Source: Provencibacterium sp. (GTDB taxonomy: Bacteria; Bacillota; Clostridia; Oscillospirales; Ruminococcaceae). Taken from it: a stretch of 64,000 bases of DNA. Shown one piece after another: positions 22,520 through 31,594 of this stretch (positions within the stretch are counted from its first letter, which is position 1; each line of letters begins with the position of its first letter). The notes below the pieces were generated by a model. The model saw only the letters and a list, made by a program, of their open reading frames with translations, made no database searches and was not told where the DNA came from. The DNA is taken from assembly GCA_022792175.1 (NCBI GenBank), contig JAAWAN010000028.1:142681-206680 (forward strand), written 5' to 3'. Position numbers and translations under genes: made by a program.

Positions 22520-24484
22520 ATGACTATAACCGGACCTCTGCTTCCCATCGAAAAGTTTTTTACCGCCTGCCTGAACCTCGAGCTGCCCGGCCTAGAAAGG
22601 GTCCGGGAGGCCGTTCAAAAAGAAGATTTTGAGGGCGCCAAAGCTGCGTTTGCCGCCTATGTGCGCACGAGCCTCAGGCCGGATGTCTTTTTTACCATTC
22701 CCTATGAAATACCCGAAAACAACTATACGCGTCCAAACGAGAGCATAAGAGAAGCAGCGGAGCGCATCTGTGAAAACAAGCTGATCTCCTGCGGCACCGA
22801 ATGTGATTTCGGCGATAAGGTGGACTGGTTTCATAACCCCACCTACAACCAGTATAAGGAATGGACCTGGCAGCTCAGCCGACACAACGAGTGGAAGCTG
22901 CTCGGGCATGTCTACCGGGAAACGGGGGACGAGCGCTATGCGCAGCATTTCGCCCGCCTGTTTGAAAGCTGGGTGCGCCAGGCAATTTGCCCGCCGGAGG
23001 ATACGATTGGCTATGAAACCCTCTGCTGGCGCACGATCGAATGCGGTATCCGCATGGGGGCGAACTGGCCCTACACGTTGCACGCCTTCTGCCGCTCCCC
23101 CGCCTTTACCGATGAGCTGCTCGTTGACTGGTACCGTTCGGTTTATGAGCACGGCATGCGCCTGCGCCACCAGCATGTGACCGGCAACTGGCTGATTATG
23201 GAGATGAACGGGCTGGCACAGATCGGCATCCTCTACCCTGTTTTTAAAGAGAGCGCCAGCTGGCTGGAGTATGCCTTTAAAATGCTGGGAGAGGAGCTGG
23301 GCCGCCAGATTTATCCGGATGGGTTCCAGTATGAGCTCTCCACCGGCTACCACGATGTGGTCATCAACAACTACCATCGCCTTATCCGGACAGCGCGGGC
23401 CTATGGCGTCCCGGTGCCGGAGAGCTTTTTGCCGGCGCTCGAGCGTGCGTCTGAAATCGACGTCAAGCTCATGATGCCGGATGGGCGGCTGCCTGATATT
23501 AACGACGGCGGCTGGCATGCAAGCAAAAAGCTGCTCGAGAGAAAGAGCAGCGAGCTTTTCCCCAAAAACGAAGTTTTCCGCTGGGTTGTTTCCGATAAAA
23601 AGGAGGGCAGGGCGCCCGATTACCGCTCGGTTGCGCTGCCCTATGCGGGCTTTCTCGCCATGCGTACCGGCTGGGAGCCGGACGCCGTTTGGGGCCTCTT
23701 TGACGCCGCCCCCTTCGGCAGGGCGCACCAGCACGAGGACAAACTCAACCTTCTAGTCTTCGGCCGGGGTAAGGTGCTTCTGACCGAGGGCGGAAATTAT
23801 GCCTATGATACCTCCGAAATGCGCCGGTATGTACTCTCCACCCGCTCGCACAACACCGTCCGGGTGGATGGGTTTGACCAGAACCGCCGCGAGGGCTATT
23901 CCTGGCAGGAGGAGGAAATCCGCAAGGAGTCCGGTATGCGCTGGCGGATTGAAGAGGACTTTGACTTCGGCGAAGGGGTGTATGACGAGGGCTACGGCCC
24001 CACGCAGGATCGCGCTGTTTCCCACCGCCGCAGCGTTTACTTCTTTAAGCGCCCGCCCAAGGGGCTTTCCCCCTTCTTCGCCGTTGTCGACCGCTTTACC
24101 GGCGAGGGGGAGCACCGCTTCGAAACCCTCTGGCACCTGGGAGATGAGAAGGCCTCCCTGCAGGCCGGCAAAATCACCGCCCCGAATGTTACGCTGCTCT
24201 CCTCCCGCGCACAGGACGGCGTCGAGCTGGTACTGGGCGCCGTTTCCCCCGAATGGCAGGGCTGGGTTTCTGCTGGCAGCGGCCGTCAGGGCGCATACAG
24301 CGCCATCCCCACCGTCCGCCAGTCGGTCACTGCCCGGCGCGCGGTAACGGTTATCTTCCCCTGTGAAGAAGGCAGCTGCCCGATCGAGAGGGTAGAAGCC
24401 TCCGGTAATGAAGAGGATCAGCGCTTCACCCTGCGCCTTTTGGACGGGAGCGAGCTGGTTTTTGAAGAACCGGCCTTCCAATAA
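22520..24484 (+). CDS. Heparinase II/III-like polysaccharide lyase (first of two)
   Basis: A 654-residue protein with the two-part layout of heparinase II/III lyases: an alpha/alpha-toroid of about 370 residues (with NPTYNQYKEWTWQLSRHNEW, TGNWLIMEMNGLAQIG, YPDGFQYELSTGYHDVV) and a C-terminal beta-sandwich of the Hepar_II_III type containing FGRAHQHEDKLNLLVFGRGK, where the HxHxD histidines and aspartate bind metal or act in catalysis. N246-like Asn (TGNW) and Tyr (STGYHDV) are candidates for charge neutraliser and base. There is no signal peptide, so substrate is likely imported oligosaccharide. ATG at 22520 is spaced 11 nt from AAAGGA; ATG at 22508 would abut it. First gene of a five-gene operon. 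Confidence 0.85.
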   Translation: MTITGPLLPIEKFFTACLNLELPGLERVREAVQKEDFEGAKAAFAAYVRTSLRPDVFFTIPYEIPENNYTRPNESIREAAERICENKLISCGTECDFGDKVDWFHNPTYNQYKEWTWQLSRHNEWKLLGHVYRETGDERYAQHFARLFESWVRQAICPPEDTIGYETLCWRTIECGIRMGANWPYTLHAFCRSPAFTDELLVDWYRSVYEHGMRLRHQHVTGNWLIMEMNGLAQIGILYPVFKESASWLEYAFKMLGEELGRQIYPDGFQYELSTGYHDVVINNYHRLIRTARAYGVPVPESFLPALERASEIDVKLMMPDGRLPDINDGGWHASKKLLERKSSELFPKNEVFRWVVSDKKEGRAPDYRSVALPYAGFLAMRTGWEPDAVWGLFDAAPFGRAHQHEDKLNLLVFGRGKVLLTEGGNYAYDTSEMRRYVLSTRSHNTVRVDGFDQNRREGYSWQEEEIRKESGMRWRIEEDFDFGEGVYDEGYGPTQDRAVSHRRSVYFFKRPPKGLSPFFAVVDRFTGEGEHRFETLWHLGDEKASLQAGKITAPNVTLLSSRAQDGVELVLGAVSPEWQGWVSAGSGRQGAYSAIPTVRQSVTARRAVTVIFPCEEGSCPIERVEASGNEEDQRFTLRLLDGSELVFEEPAFQ

Positions 24485-24533
24485 ACGGTCTTGTCAACCG
24501 ACCAACAATAACAGCAAAGAAGGGATTGTAGAC

Positions 24534-26336
24534 ATGGTTTCTGAAATTGCCAGACGCTACCAGGGCCCTATTCATACCTTTGCACCCTATGCCCCCGCCA
24601 GCGACCGAAAAGGCTGGGAAGGCCTGCCGGAAAAGCTGCGCAAAAACCTGATCGCGCAGGGCGAACAGGTTATCGATTATAACTATCCCATGCTGCCGGC
24701 TACCAAATATATGGAATTCTGCCGGATCGGCAACCGCTCGATGTTTGAAGATATCTATTTCACCCGCCGCCGTGTGCTCAATGCGCTGGTGCTGGCCGAG
24801 TGCTGCGAAAACAAGGGACGCTTTTTAGATACCATTATCAACGGCGTCATGGCCATCTGCGAGGAGAGCGGCTGGCAGCTGCCGGCGCACAACTATTATC
24901 CGGGTTGGGCGCACCTGTGCATCCCGGACAATTCCGACCCGGTTTCCGACCTCTTTTCCTGCGAGACCGGCGCGCAGCTTGCCATGGTCTCCTGGCTGCT
25001 AAAGGAGCAGCTGGACAGCGTTACCCCGCTTATTGATGAACGTATCCGCCGCGAGGTGCGCGCACGCACGGTGGAACCCTTCCTTTCCGGACGGCACCAC
25101 TGGGGATGGATGGGCGCTCCCGGCGCCTTTGTCAACAACTGGACGCCCTGGTGCACCCAGAACACGCTGATTGCCTGCCTGAGTGACCCGCAGCTTGACC
25201 GCGCTACCAAGCGGCAGCTGATAGTGGAGGCGGCCCAGTGCCTCGACTATTTCCTCGACTCCTACGGGGAGGACGGCTGCTGCAACGAGGGCGCCAGCTA
25301 CTACCGCGCGGCGGGACTCTGCCTGTTCAATGCCATTGAGGTGCTCAATGCCTGCACGGATAACGCCTTTGCCGGGCTCTATGAGCAAACCAAAGTAAAA
25401 AATATCGCGCCCTATATCATGAATGTGCATGTGGACGACCGGTATTACGCCAACTTTGCCGACTGCGCACCGACAGCCGGACGCGCGGGGGCGAGAGATT
25501 TCCTCTTCGCCAAGCGCGTTGGCAATGAAGAAATGATGCGCTATGCCGCCATCGACCACCAGGCAGATGACGGGGAGAGAACCAAGCGCTCAGAAAATCT
25601 TTTCTATCGGCTGCAGGCCGCCTTCACCGAAGCGGAAATCTCTTCTTATGATACCTCCCGTCCCCCGGTGAAAAAGGATATCTACTATGAGAGCGTCGGC
25701 CTTTTGATTGCGCGGGACGGGCACCTGTTCCTGGCGGCCAAGGCCGGCGGAAACGATGACAGCCACAACCACAACGACACCGGCAGCATCACCGTTTACC
25801 GGGATGGCAGGCCGATGCTGATTGATGTGGGCGTTGAAACCTATTCCCGGAAGACCTTCTCGCCCGAGCGCTATGATATCTGGACGATGCAGAGCCAGTA
25901 TCACAACGTAATGACCTTCGGCGATGTAATGCAGCTGGCAGGCCACGAATATGCCGCGAAGGTGGAGGATGCAGTACTCGAGGAGGGCCGCGCCGCCATG
26001 CGCATGGAGCTTTCCGCCTGCTATCCGGCAGGAACGGTAGAAAGCTACCAGCGGGAGGTGGAGTTTATAAAGGGGAAATCCATCACCGTTACCGACCGGT
26101 TCTCCCCGGCCGCAGAAGGCACCTTCCTAACGCTGATGACGCTTAATGCGCCCACCGCTGGGGACAGCTGCCTGCAGATTGAAGGGCAAGGGGAAATTAC
26201 CTTTACCGGCGCCGGGCGCATGGAGGTTGAAAAAATCACTATCACCGACCCGAAGCTTTTAGGCGAATGGGGCGATACCCTCTACCGGACCCGGATTTAT
26301 CCTACCGGCTCCGAACTGAAATTTGTTATCCAATAG
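24534..26336 (+). CDS. Heparinase II/III-like protein (second of two)
   Basis: A 600-residue cytoplasmic protein with the same fold plan as its upstream neighbour but low direct similarity. The toroid part has HNYYPGWAHLCIPDNSDPVSDLFSC and WGWMGAPGAFVNNWTPWCTQN; a tyrosine lies in NEGASYYRAAG. The beta-sandwich has GNDDSHNHNDTGSITVYRDG followed by PMLIDVGVETYSRKTF, with the conserved His/Asp cluster. Two different lyases of one superfamily side by side suggest stepwise breakdown of one uronic-acid-containing or related glycan. ATG at 24534 has AGAAGGGA upstream and follows the first gene by about 50 nt. Confidence 0.82.
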   Translation: MVSEIARRYQGPIHTFAPYAPASDRKGWEGLPEKLRKNLIAQGEQVIDYNYPMLPATKYMEFCRIGNRSMFEDIYFTRRRVLNALVLAECCENKGRFLDTIINGVMAICEESGWQLPAHNYYPGWAHLCIPDNSDPVSDLFSCETGAQLAMVSWLLKEQLDSVTPLIDERIRREVRARTVEPFLSGRHHWGWMGAPGAFVNNWTPWCTQNTLIACLSDPQLDRATKRQLIVEAAQCLDYFLDSYGEDGCCNEGASYYRAAGLCLFNAIEVLNACTDNAFAGLYEQTKVKNIAPYIMNVHVDDRYYANFADCAPTAGRAGARDFLFAKRVGNEEMMRYAAIDHQADDGERTKRSENLFYRLQAAFTEAEISSYDTSRPPVKKDIYYESVGLLIARDGHLFLAAKAGGNDDSHNHNDTGSITVYRDGRPMLIDVGVETYSRKTFSPERYDIWTMQSQYHNVMTFGDVMQLAGHEYAAKVEDAVLEEGRAAMRMELSACYPAGTVESYQREVEFIKGKSITVTDRFSPAAEGTFLTLMTLNAPTAGDSCLQIEGQGEITFTGAGRMEVEKITITDPKLLGEWGDTLYRTRIYPTGSELKFVIQ

Positions 26337-26368
26337 GCAAAACCATATACTAAGGAGGAACCTAAGCA

Positions 26369-28105
26369 ATGAAACTGAACAAAATTTTGGCTGTGACCCT
26401 TGCAGCCACCATGGGCGCCAGCGCTTTGGCCGGCTGTGGAGGCGGCGGGGCCGCCAGCTCGTCGGCTCCTGCAAGCTCCGGCGCTCCCGCAAGCTCGGCA
26501 GCGGGCGATGCAAGTTCCGCAGCCCCCGCCGGTGATGCGGCAGGCGGCGACAACAAGTTAGTCATCGCCCTGCAGGGCAACACCTACATCACCGACTATG
26601 ATGACAACACCCTCACCCACCTGCTCGAAGAGAAGAGCGGGGCCGAGCTCGAGTTCTACATGCTCCCGAACGACGGCACCGAGACCAAGACCAAGATTTC
26701 CCTGATGGTCACCAGCAAGGATGACCTGCCCGATATCTTCATCACCTGGGGCGCCATCAGCGCCGAGACGATGGTAGACTATGCCAACAAGGGCGTTCTT
26801 CTCAACATCAAGGATTATGTCATGGATCCCGAGAAGATGCCGAACTTCAACGCCATCCCGGATGAGGACCGCAATGAGATGATTACCTCCATCACCTGCG
26901 CGGACGGCAACATTTATGGCCTGCCGCGGTTCGAGCCGGAAGCCTGGAACTTCACCCCCTACCGCATGTATATCAACGGCGCCTGGCTCAAAGCGGTCGG
27001 CAAGGAAGTTCCTACGACGACTGACGAGCTCAAGGACTGCCTCATCGCCTTCCGCGACGGCGACCCGAACGGCAACGGCGTGAAGGATGAAATCGGTATC
27101 TATGGCTACGCCGCAGGCGGCTACGGCAACAACACCATGTGGGCGCTGATTAACTCCTTCACCTTCTTCAACGGCTTTGGCCAGAACACCGGCCTCGCGC
27201 TCTCTGAGGACGGCAACACCGTTTACGCCCCCTACACCACCGATGACTTTAAAGAAGGCCTCCTCTACCTCAACGACCTGTTTAAGGAAGGACTCATCGA
27301 CCCCGCCACCTTTACGAACGACGATACCCAGTGGAAAGCCATGCTCAACAACACCCCGAATGTGGTCGGCTTCACCTCCGCGGGCAGCAACAGCCAGGCC
27401 TGGCCGGACAACGACAACAACGCGAACTTCCAAGAGATGGACCTCATCGCCCCGCTCAAAGGGCCGAAGGGCGTTGCCTACAGCCCCTACAACGCCTACT
27501 CCCCCACGCAGGACTTCTCCATCACCACCAACTGCAAGAATGTTGATTTGGCTATCAAATTCGGCGATATCTTCTATGAGTACGACGTGAGCGAGTCGAT
27601 GCGCTTCGGCGAGAAGGGCGTTGACTGGACGGATGATCCCTCTCAGTTTGGCGACATCATCAATGGCTCCGTTTACCTCGGCCAGTATGACAGCATTACC
27701 CTTTTGCAGCTCAACGAAATCTGGGCGGTTAACACCAACAAGCACTGGCACAACGTTGGCCCGCGCTATGCCTCCTTCGACATGGGCAACACCGTCGGCA
27801 ACGCTGCCAACCCCTGGAGCCCGGACAAGAAGAGCGGCATGGTCGGCCCGCTCAATGCGAAGTATAACTTCGATGCGCATCCCGAAAAGATTCTTCCGGC
27901 CCTCAAGTACACGGCGGAGGAAACCACCGAGATCGCAGAAACTATCACCAACGTTACCGATTATGTCAAGCAGAGCGTTGCCGAGTTTGTAACCGGCGCA
28001 CGCAGCGTCGAGAAGGAATGGGACAGCTACCTGAAGGAAATGGACAACATGGGCCTCCAGACTCTGATTCAGACCTCTCAAACCGCCTATGACCGTCTCA
28101 AATAA
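26369..28105 (+). CDS. Lpl-type extracellular solute-binding lipoprotein
   Basis: A 578-residue binding protein for oligosaccharides. The signal peptide ends in a lipobox (ASALAGC), followed by a low-complexity Ser/Ala/Pro linker (about residues 27-60) and a type-1 solute-binding fold with DLPDIFITWGAIS, NIYGLPRF and a GDPNGNGVKDEIG loop that resembles the calcium site of LplA-like proteins. At nearly 580 residues it is large, as expected for LplA/YtcQ-type proteins that bind long sugars. GGAGGAACC precedes ATG at 26369. It supplies the two permeases encoded next; no ATPase gene is present, so a shared MsmK-like ATPase must serve. Confidence 0.9.
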   Translation: MKLNKILAVTLAATMGASALAGCGGGGAASSSAPASSGAPASSAAGDASSAAPAGDAAGGDNKLVIALQGNTYITDYDDNTLTHLLEEKSGAELEFYMLPNDGTETKTKISLMVTSKDDLPDIFITWGAISAETMVDYANKGVLLNIKDYVMDPEKMPNFNAIPDEDRNEMITSITCADGNIYGLPRFEPEAWNFTPYRMYINGAWLKAVGKEVPTTTDELKDCLIAFRDGDPNGNGVKDEIGIYGYAAGGYGNNTMWALINSFTFFNGFGQNTGLALSEDGNTVYAPYTTDDFKEGLLYLNDLFKEGLIDPATFTNDDTQWKAMLNNTPNVVGFTSAGSNSQAWPDNDNNANFQEMDLIAPLKGPKGVAYSPYNAYSPTQDFSITTNCKNVDLAIKFGDIFYEYDVSESMRFGEKGVDWTDDPSQFGDIINGSVYLGQYDSITLLQLNEIWAVNTNKHWHNVGPRYASFDMGNTVGNAANPWSPDKKSGMVGPLNAKYNFDAHPEKILPALKYTAEETTEIAETITNVTDYVKQSVAEFVTGARSVEKEWDSYLKEMDNMGLQTLIQTSQTAYDRLK

Positions 28106-28140
28106 GCGGCTCACACAGGAGCACATTGTGTAACGTCTGT

Positions 28141-28168
28141 AATGGGCCGGGAAATTTCCCGGCCCATT
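28141..28168 (+). terminator. 28-nt perfect palindrome between binding protein and permease
   Basis: AATGGGCCGGGAAA and its exact complement meet with no spacer, forming a 14-bp (11 to 12 in practice) GC-rich hairpin followed by TCTTATC rather than a full U-tract. Placed after the binding-protein gene it probably acts as a partial terminator or mRNA stabiliser, giving more binding protein than permease. Confidence 0.65.
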
Positions 28169-28202
28169 TCTTATCCTCTCAGAAAGGCCAGGTGAAAATT
28201 TT

Positions 28203-29165
28203 ATGACTAAAGCTGGAACGGGCGCGCCTCCGGGGAGTGGTGCAGCGCACAGAAGCCTGCTTTGGAAGCAGATTCGCGAGCGGTGGCAGATTTATCTGCT
28301 CCTGCTTATCCCGGTTGCTTACATCGTTATTTTTGCCTATATCCCGATGGGCGGTCTGCTCATCGCCTTTAAGAAATACGATTTCTCCCTGGGCATCTTC
28401 GGCAGCCCCTGGGTAGGGCTCGATAACTTCAAAAAGTTCTTCCAGTCCTACAAGTTTATCCTCGTTCTGAAAAACACGCTGACCATTTCGCTCTATGGCC
28501 TCATCATCAGCTTTCCGCTGCCCATCATCTTCGCGCTGATGCTCAACGCCATGCCGCTGCCCCGCTACAAAAAGGCCATTCAGACAGTTACCTATATCCC
28601 GCACTTTATCTCCACCGTCGTCATGGTCGGCCTCATTTTCCAGCTGCTCAGCAACCGCACCGGCCTCTATGGCAACCTGTATACCCTTTTGACCGGCCAG
28701 ATAGGCCCTGACATCCTGGCAGAAGGCACCAACTTTAAGCACATCTATGTCTGGTCGGGCGTCTGGCAGGGCACCGGCTACAGCGCGATTATCTACATAG
28801 CGGCGCTGGCCGGCGTTGACCCCTCCCTGCACGAGGCCGCGCTGATTGACGGCGCTTCCCGTTTCCAGCGGGTACTCTATGTGGATGTGCCCTGCATCCT
28901 GCCGACCGCCAGCATCATGCTGATCCTCGCTGTCGGAAACATTATGAGCGTTGGGTTCGAGAAGGTTTTGCTCATGCAGAACAGCCTCAACATGAACTAC
29001 AGCGAAATCATCTCCACCTATGTGTATAAGATAGGTCTTGCCAGTGCCATCAACGACTTCAGCTACTCCACCGCTATCAGCATGTTTAACTCGATTATCA
29101 ACTTTATCATGCTGCTTATCGCCAACTGGGGAAGCAAGAAGCTCAGCGGCAGCGGACTCTTTTAG
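28203..29165 (+). CDS. LplB-type sugar ABC permease
   Basis: A 320-residue membrane protein with six predicted segments and the EAA loop EAALIDGASRFQRVLYVDVP, which docks the ATPase. The opening LLLIPVAYIVIFAYIPMGGLLIAFKKYDF is characteristic of LplB/YtcP-partner permeases for large glycans. An N-terminal Gly/Ala-rich cytoplasmic extension precedes it. It is followed 15 nt later by the second permease, with which it forms the heterodimeric channel. Confidence 0.92.
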   Translation: MTKAGTGAPPGSGAAHRSLLWKQIRERWQIYLLLLIPVAYIVIFAYIPMGGLLIAFKKYDFSLGIFGSPWVGLDNFKKFFQSYKFILVLKNTLTISLYGLIISFPLPIIFALMLNAMPLPRYKKAIQTVTYIPHFISTVVMVGLIFQLLSNRTGLYGNLYTLLTGQIGPDILAEGTNFKHIYVWSGVWQGTGYSAIIYIAALAGVDPSLHEAALIDGASRFQRVLYVDVPCILPTASIMLILAVGNIMSVGFEKVLLMQNSLNMNYSEIISTYVYKIGLASAINDFSYSTAISMFNSIINFIMLLIANWGSKKLSGSGLF

Positions 29166-29180
29166 AAAGGAGGAAAAACG

Positions 29181-30086
29181 ATGGCGACCGCTTTTCAGAA
29201 GTTCAAAAACGATACGCTCAGCGACAAGATTTTCTATGTCGTTCTGACCATTATCCTGACGATTTTCTTTATTCTGGTGCTCTATCCCTGCATCTTCGTT
29301 CTGGCTGCATCCTTTTCCTCCGGCCCCGCTGTGCAGGCAGGCAGAGTTTACCTCTGGCCGGTTGATTTCAGCCTCGAGGGATATAAAACCGTTTTTAACA
29401 CCTCGACTGTGTGGACCGGTTTTCGCAACTCCCTGTTCTATACGGTAGCAGGAACCTGCATCAACATTTTTGTAACGATGATTGCCGCCTACGGCCTCTC
29501 GCGGCCGGACGTACCGGGAAGGAACGGCCTCATGCTCTTCTTTACCTTTACGATGTTCTTTTCCGGCGGCATGATCCCATCCTACATGCTGGTTCAGAAG
29601 CTGGGAATGCTCAACACCCCCTGGGCGCTGCTCATCCCGGGCGCGATGGGCGTTTACAACATGATTGTAGCCCGTACCTTTATCCAGTCGAACATCCCCA
29701 TAGAACTGCTCGAGGCCGCGAAGATTGACGGGTGCGACGATATCACCTATTTCGTGCGCATCGTTATCCCGCTTTCCAAGGCCATCCTCGCCGTTTTAAC
29801 GCTGTTCTATGGCGTCGGCCACTGGAACGCCTACTTTAACGCGATGATCTATCTGCACGACAAGGAGCTCTACCCGCTGACGCTGTTTTTGCGCGAAATC
29901 CTGATGGCGGACCAGATAGATCCCTCCACCGTTGCAGATCCCGAGCTGCAGGCCCAGCTGGCGCAGGCAGCCGGCGTTATCAAATATGCGTTGATTGTTG
30001 TCAGCATGATTCCGGTTCTGCTCATCTATCCCTTCGTTCAGAAATACTTTGTCAAGGGCGTTATGATTGGCTCTATCAAAGGCTGA
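29181..30086 (+). CDS. LplC/YtcP-type sugar ABC permease
   Basis: A 301-residue, six-segment permease with EAA loop EAAKIDGCDDITYFVRIVIPLS. ATG at 29181 follows GAAAGGAGG. The segment YPCIFVLAASFSSGPAVQAGRVYLWP and the C-terminal QKYFVKGVMIGSIKG ending are typical of the MalG-like LplC subfamily. Last gene of the heparinase operon; a strong terminator follows. Confidence 0.92.
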   Translation: MATAFQKFKNDTLSDKIFYVVLTIILTIFFILVLYPCIFVLAASFSSGPAVQAGRVYLWPVDFSLEGYKTVFNTSTVWTGFRNSLFYTVAGTCINIFVTMIAAYGLSRPDVPGRNGLMLFFTFTMFFSGGMIPSYMLVQKLGMLNTPWALLIPGAMGVYNMIVARTFIQSNIPIELLEAAKIDGCDDITYFVRIVIPLSKAILAVLTLFYGVGHWNAYFNAMIYLHDKELYPLTLFLREILMADQIDPSTVADPELQAQLAQAAGVIKYALIVVSMIPVLLIYPFVQKYFVKGVMIGSIKG

Positions 30087-30121
30087 AGAGGATATTTTCC
30101 GGCAGCAAGGAAAAGCAAAAC

Positions 30122-30160
30122 AACCGCCCGAAAAAAGCCAGAGGCTTTTTTCGGGCGGTT
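30122..30160. terminator. Bidirectional intrinsic terminator
   Basis: An 18-bp stem (AACCGCCCGAAAAAAGCC and complement, loop AGA) followed by GTTTC. It separates the rightward sugar operon from the leftward GH109-like gene. Confidence 0.85.
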
Positions 30161-30270
30161 GTTTCTTTCTGTTCCCTGTGGCTGCTACCGTTTTGGAGGG
30201 CAGGCCAAACCGGAGGCAGGCAGCCGTTCAGGCCGCTTTCATCCTTCGAAAGGGCGGCAGCCGGCCCCGT

Positions 30271-31530
30271 TTACCGGAAGGCTTCGGAATATACCTTATC
30301 CAGCGAGAAGATGTCTCCCGGGCGCTGCTCGCGGCCAATCCAGCGTCCGTCAGTAAAATCCGGAACCGGAACCGGCATCGAACCCATGGCGACCGACTGC
30401 TCGCTGAGGCAGGTGACTGCCATCCAGCTGGCCGTATCGTAAACATCAATCGGGAAGGCTCTGCCGTTCTGGATGGATTCGATAAAGGCGCGCAGCACCA
30501 GATAGTCCATTCCGCCATGGCCGCCGCGCAGGCCGAATGCCTCATATTCCCGCCAAAGCGGATGCATGTATTCCTCCATATAGGGGGCATCCGATTCAAA
30601 GCGATGCTCGCCTTCGCCCTCCTGTTTGGTGCGCCCCTCCAGGTAGATGCCGCGGTTATCCTCCTCCCAAACGCCCTTGAGGCCCTGCACATAGCCGCCC
30701 CGGGAATAGGGGCGCGGCAGCGTGCAGTCGTGGGTGAGCACAATCGTCTCCCCGTTTGCGCATTTAATCATCGTAGTGACCACATCGCCCTCGTTAAAGG
30801 CTGTTTTGCAAAGCGGCGAATCCGGCCGGTGCTCCTTCATCCAGGCCCCGGCTCCCACCGCCTTGGAGGCCATGGAAACCAGCGACAGCATCCGGTTGCC
30901 ATGGTTGAGGTTTATATATTTGGCAATCGGCCCCAGCTCATGGGTGGGATACAGCTCGCCGTTGCGGTGGATAAAATTCTCCTGCCGGTAGTGGCGGTCC
31001 AGGTCGCCGTTTCCGATCTCCTCGCGCAGGTCATGCATATAGCCGCCGCGGCAGTGGATGATTTCGCCGAAAACGCCCTGGCGAATCATATTAAGCAGTG
31101 TCATCTCCTCTTTGCCATAGCAGCAGTTTTCCAGCAGCATGACCGGGATGCCGGTCTTCTCGCTCGTGCGCACCAGCTGCCAGCACTCTTCTATCGAAGA
31201 AGCGCCGCCCACCTCCATCGCCGGGATCTTTCCCTGCTTCATGGCATCCACCGCAATGAGGATATGGGTCGTCCAGCTGGTCATAATGACGACCGCCTCT
31301 ATATCCTCCCGCGCATTGACCTCCCGATAATCAGCGGTTCCTGCCGGACAGCTGCCGCGCTCGCGCTGCACATGCTCCTGCGCCTGCCGGATGCGGTCCT
31401 CATACCGGTCGCAGACGGCGACAATCTCCACATCCGGCATGGTGAGCAGCAGATCCATCTGCGAAAGCCCGCGCCCACCCAGGCCGATGATGCCTAAGCG
31501 CACGCTGCGCCCCGTTTTTCCAAGCTTCAT
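30271..31530 (-). CDS. Gfo/Idh/MocA oxidoreductase, GH109-like glycosidase
   Basis: A 419-residue protein with an N-terminal Rossmann fold (GIIGLGGRG, 13-21) for tightly bound NAD and a C-terminal substrate domain. The block ENCCYGKEEMTLLNMIRQGVF followed by GEIIHCRGGYMHDLR, then YPTHELGPIAKYININ-like sequence, is characteristic of GH109 enzymes, which cleave alpha-N-acetylgalactosaminides or related sugars by NAD-dependent oxidation, elimination and re-reduction. No signal peptide, so it acts on imported sugars. It is the last of three leftward genes (hydrolase, EamA transporter, this). Confidence 0.8.
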   Translation of the reverse strand: MKLGKTGRSVRLGIIGLGGRGLSQMDLLLTMPDVEIVAVCDRYEDRIRQAQEHVQRERGSCPAGTADYREVNAREDIEAVVIMTSWTTHILIAVDAMKQGKIPAMEVGGASSIEECWQLVRTSEKTGIPVMLLENCCYGKEEMTLLNMIRQGVFGEIIHCRGGYMHDLREEIGNGDLDRHYRQENFIHRNGELYPTHELGPIAKYINLNHGNRMLSLVSMASKAVGAGAWMKEHRPDSPLCKTAFNEGDVVTTMIKCANGETIVLTHDCTLPRPYSRGGYVQGLKGVWEEDNRGIYLEGRTKQEGEGEHRFESDAPYMEEYMHPLWREYEAFGLRGGHGGMDYLVLRAFIESIQNGRAFPIDVYDTASWMAVTCLSEQSVAMGSMPVPVPDFTDGRWIGREQRPGDIFSLDKVYSEAFR

Positions 31531-31594
31531 AAAAAATACCTCCCTTTTTATCCGATACCCTTCCCCGCCTTTTTGAAGGACGAAGCACAGTTTT

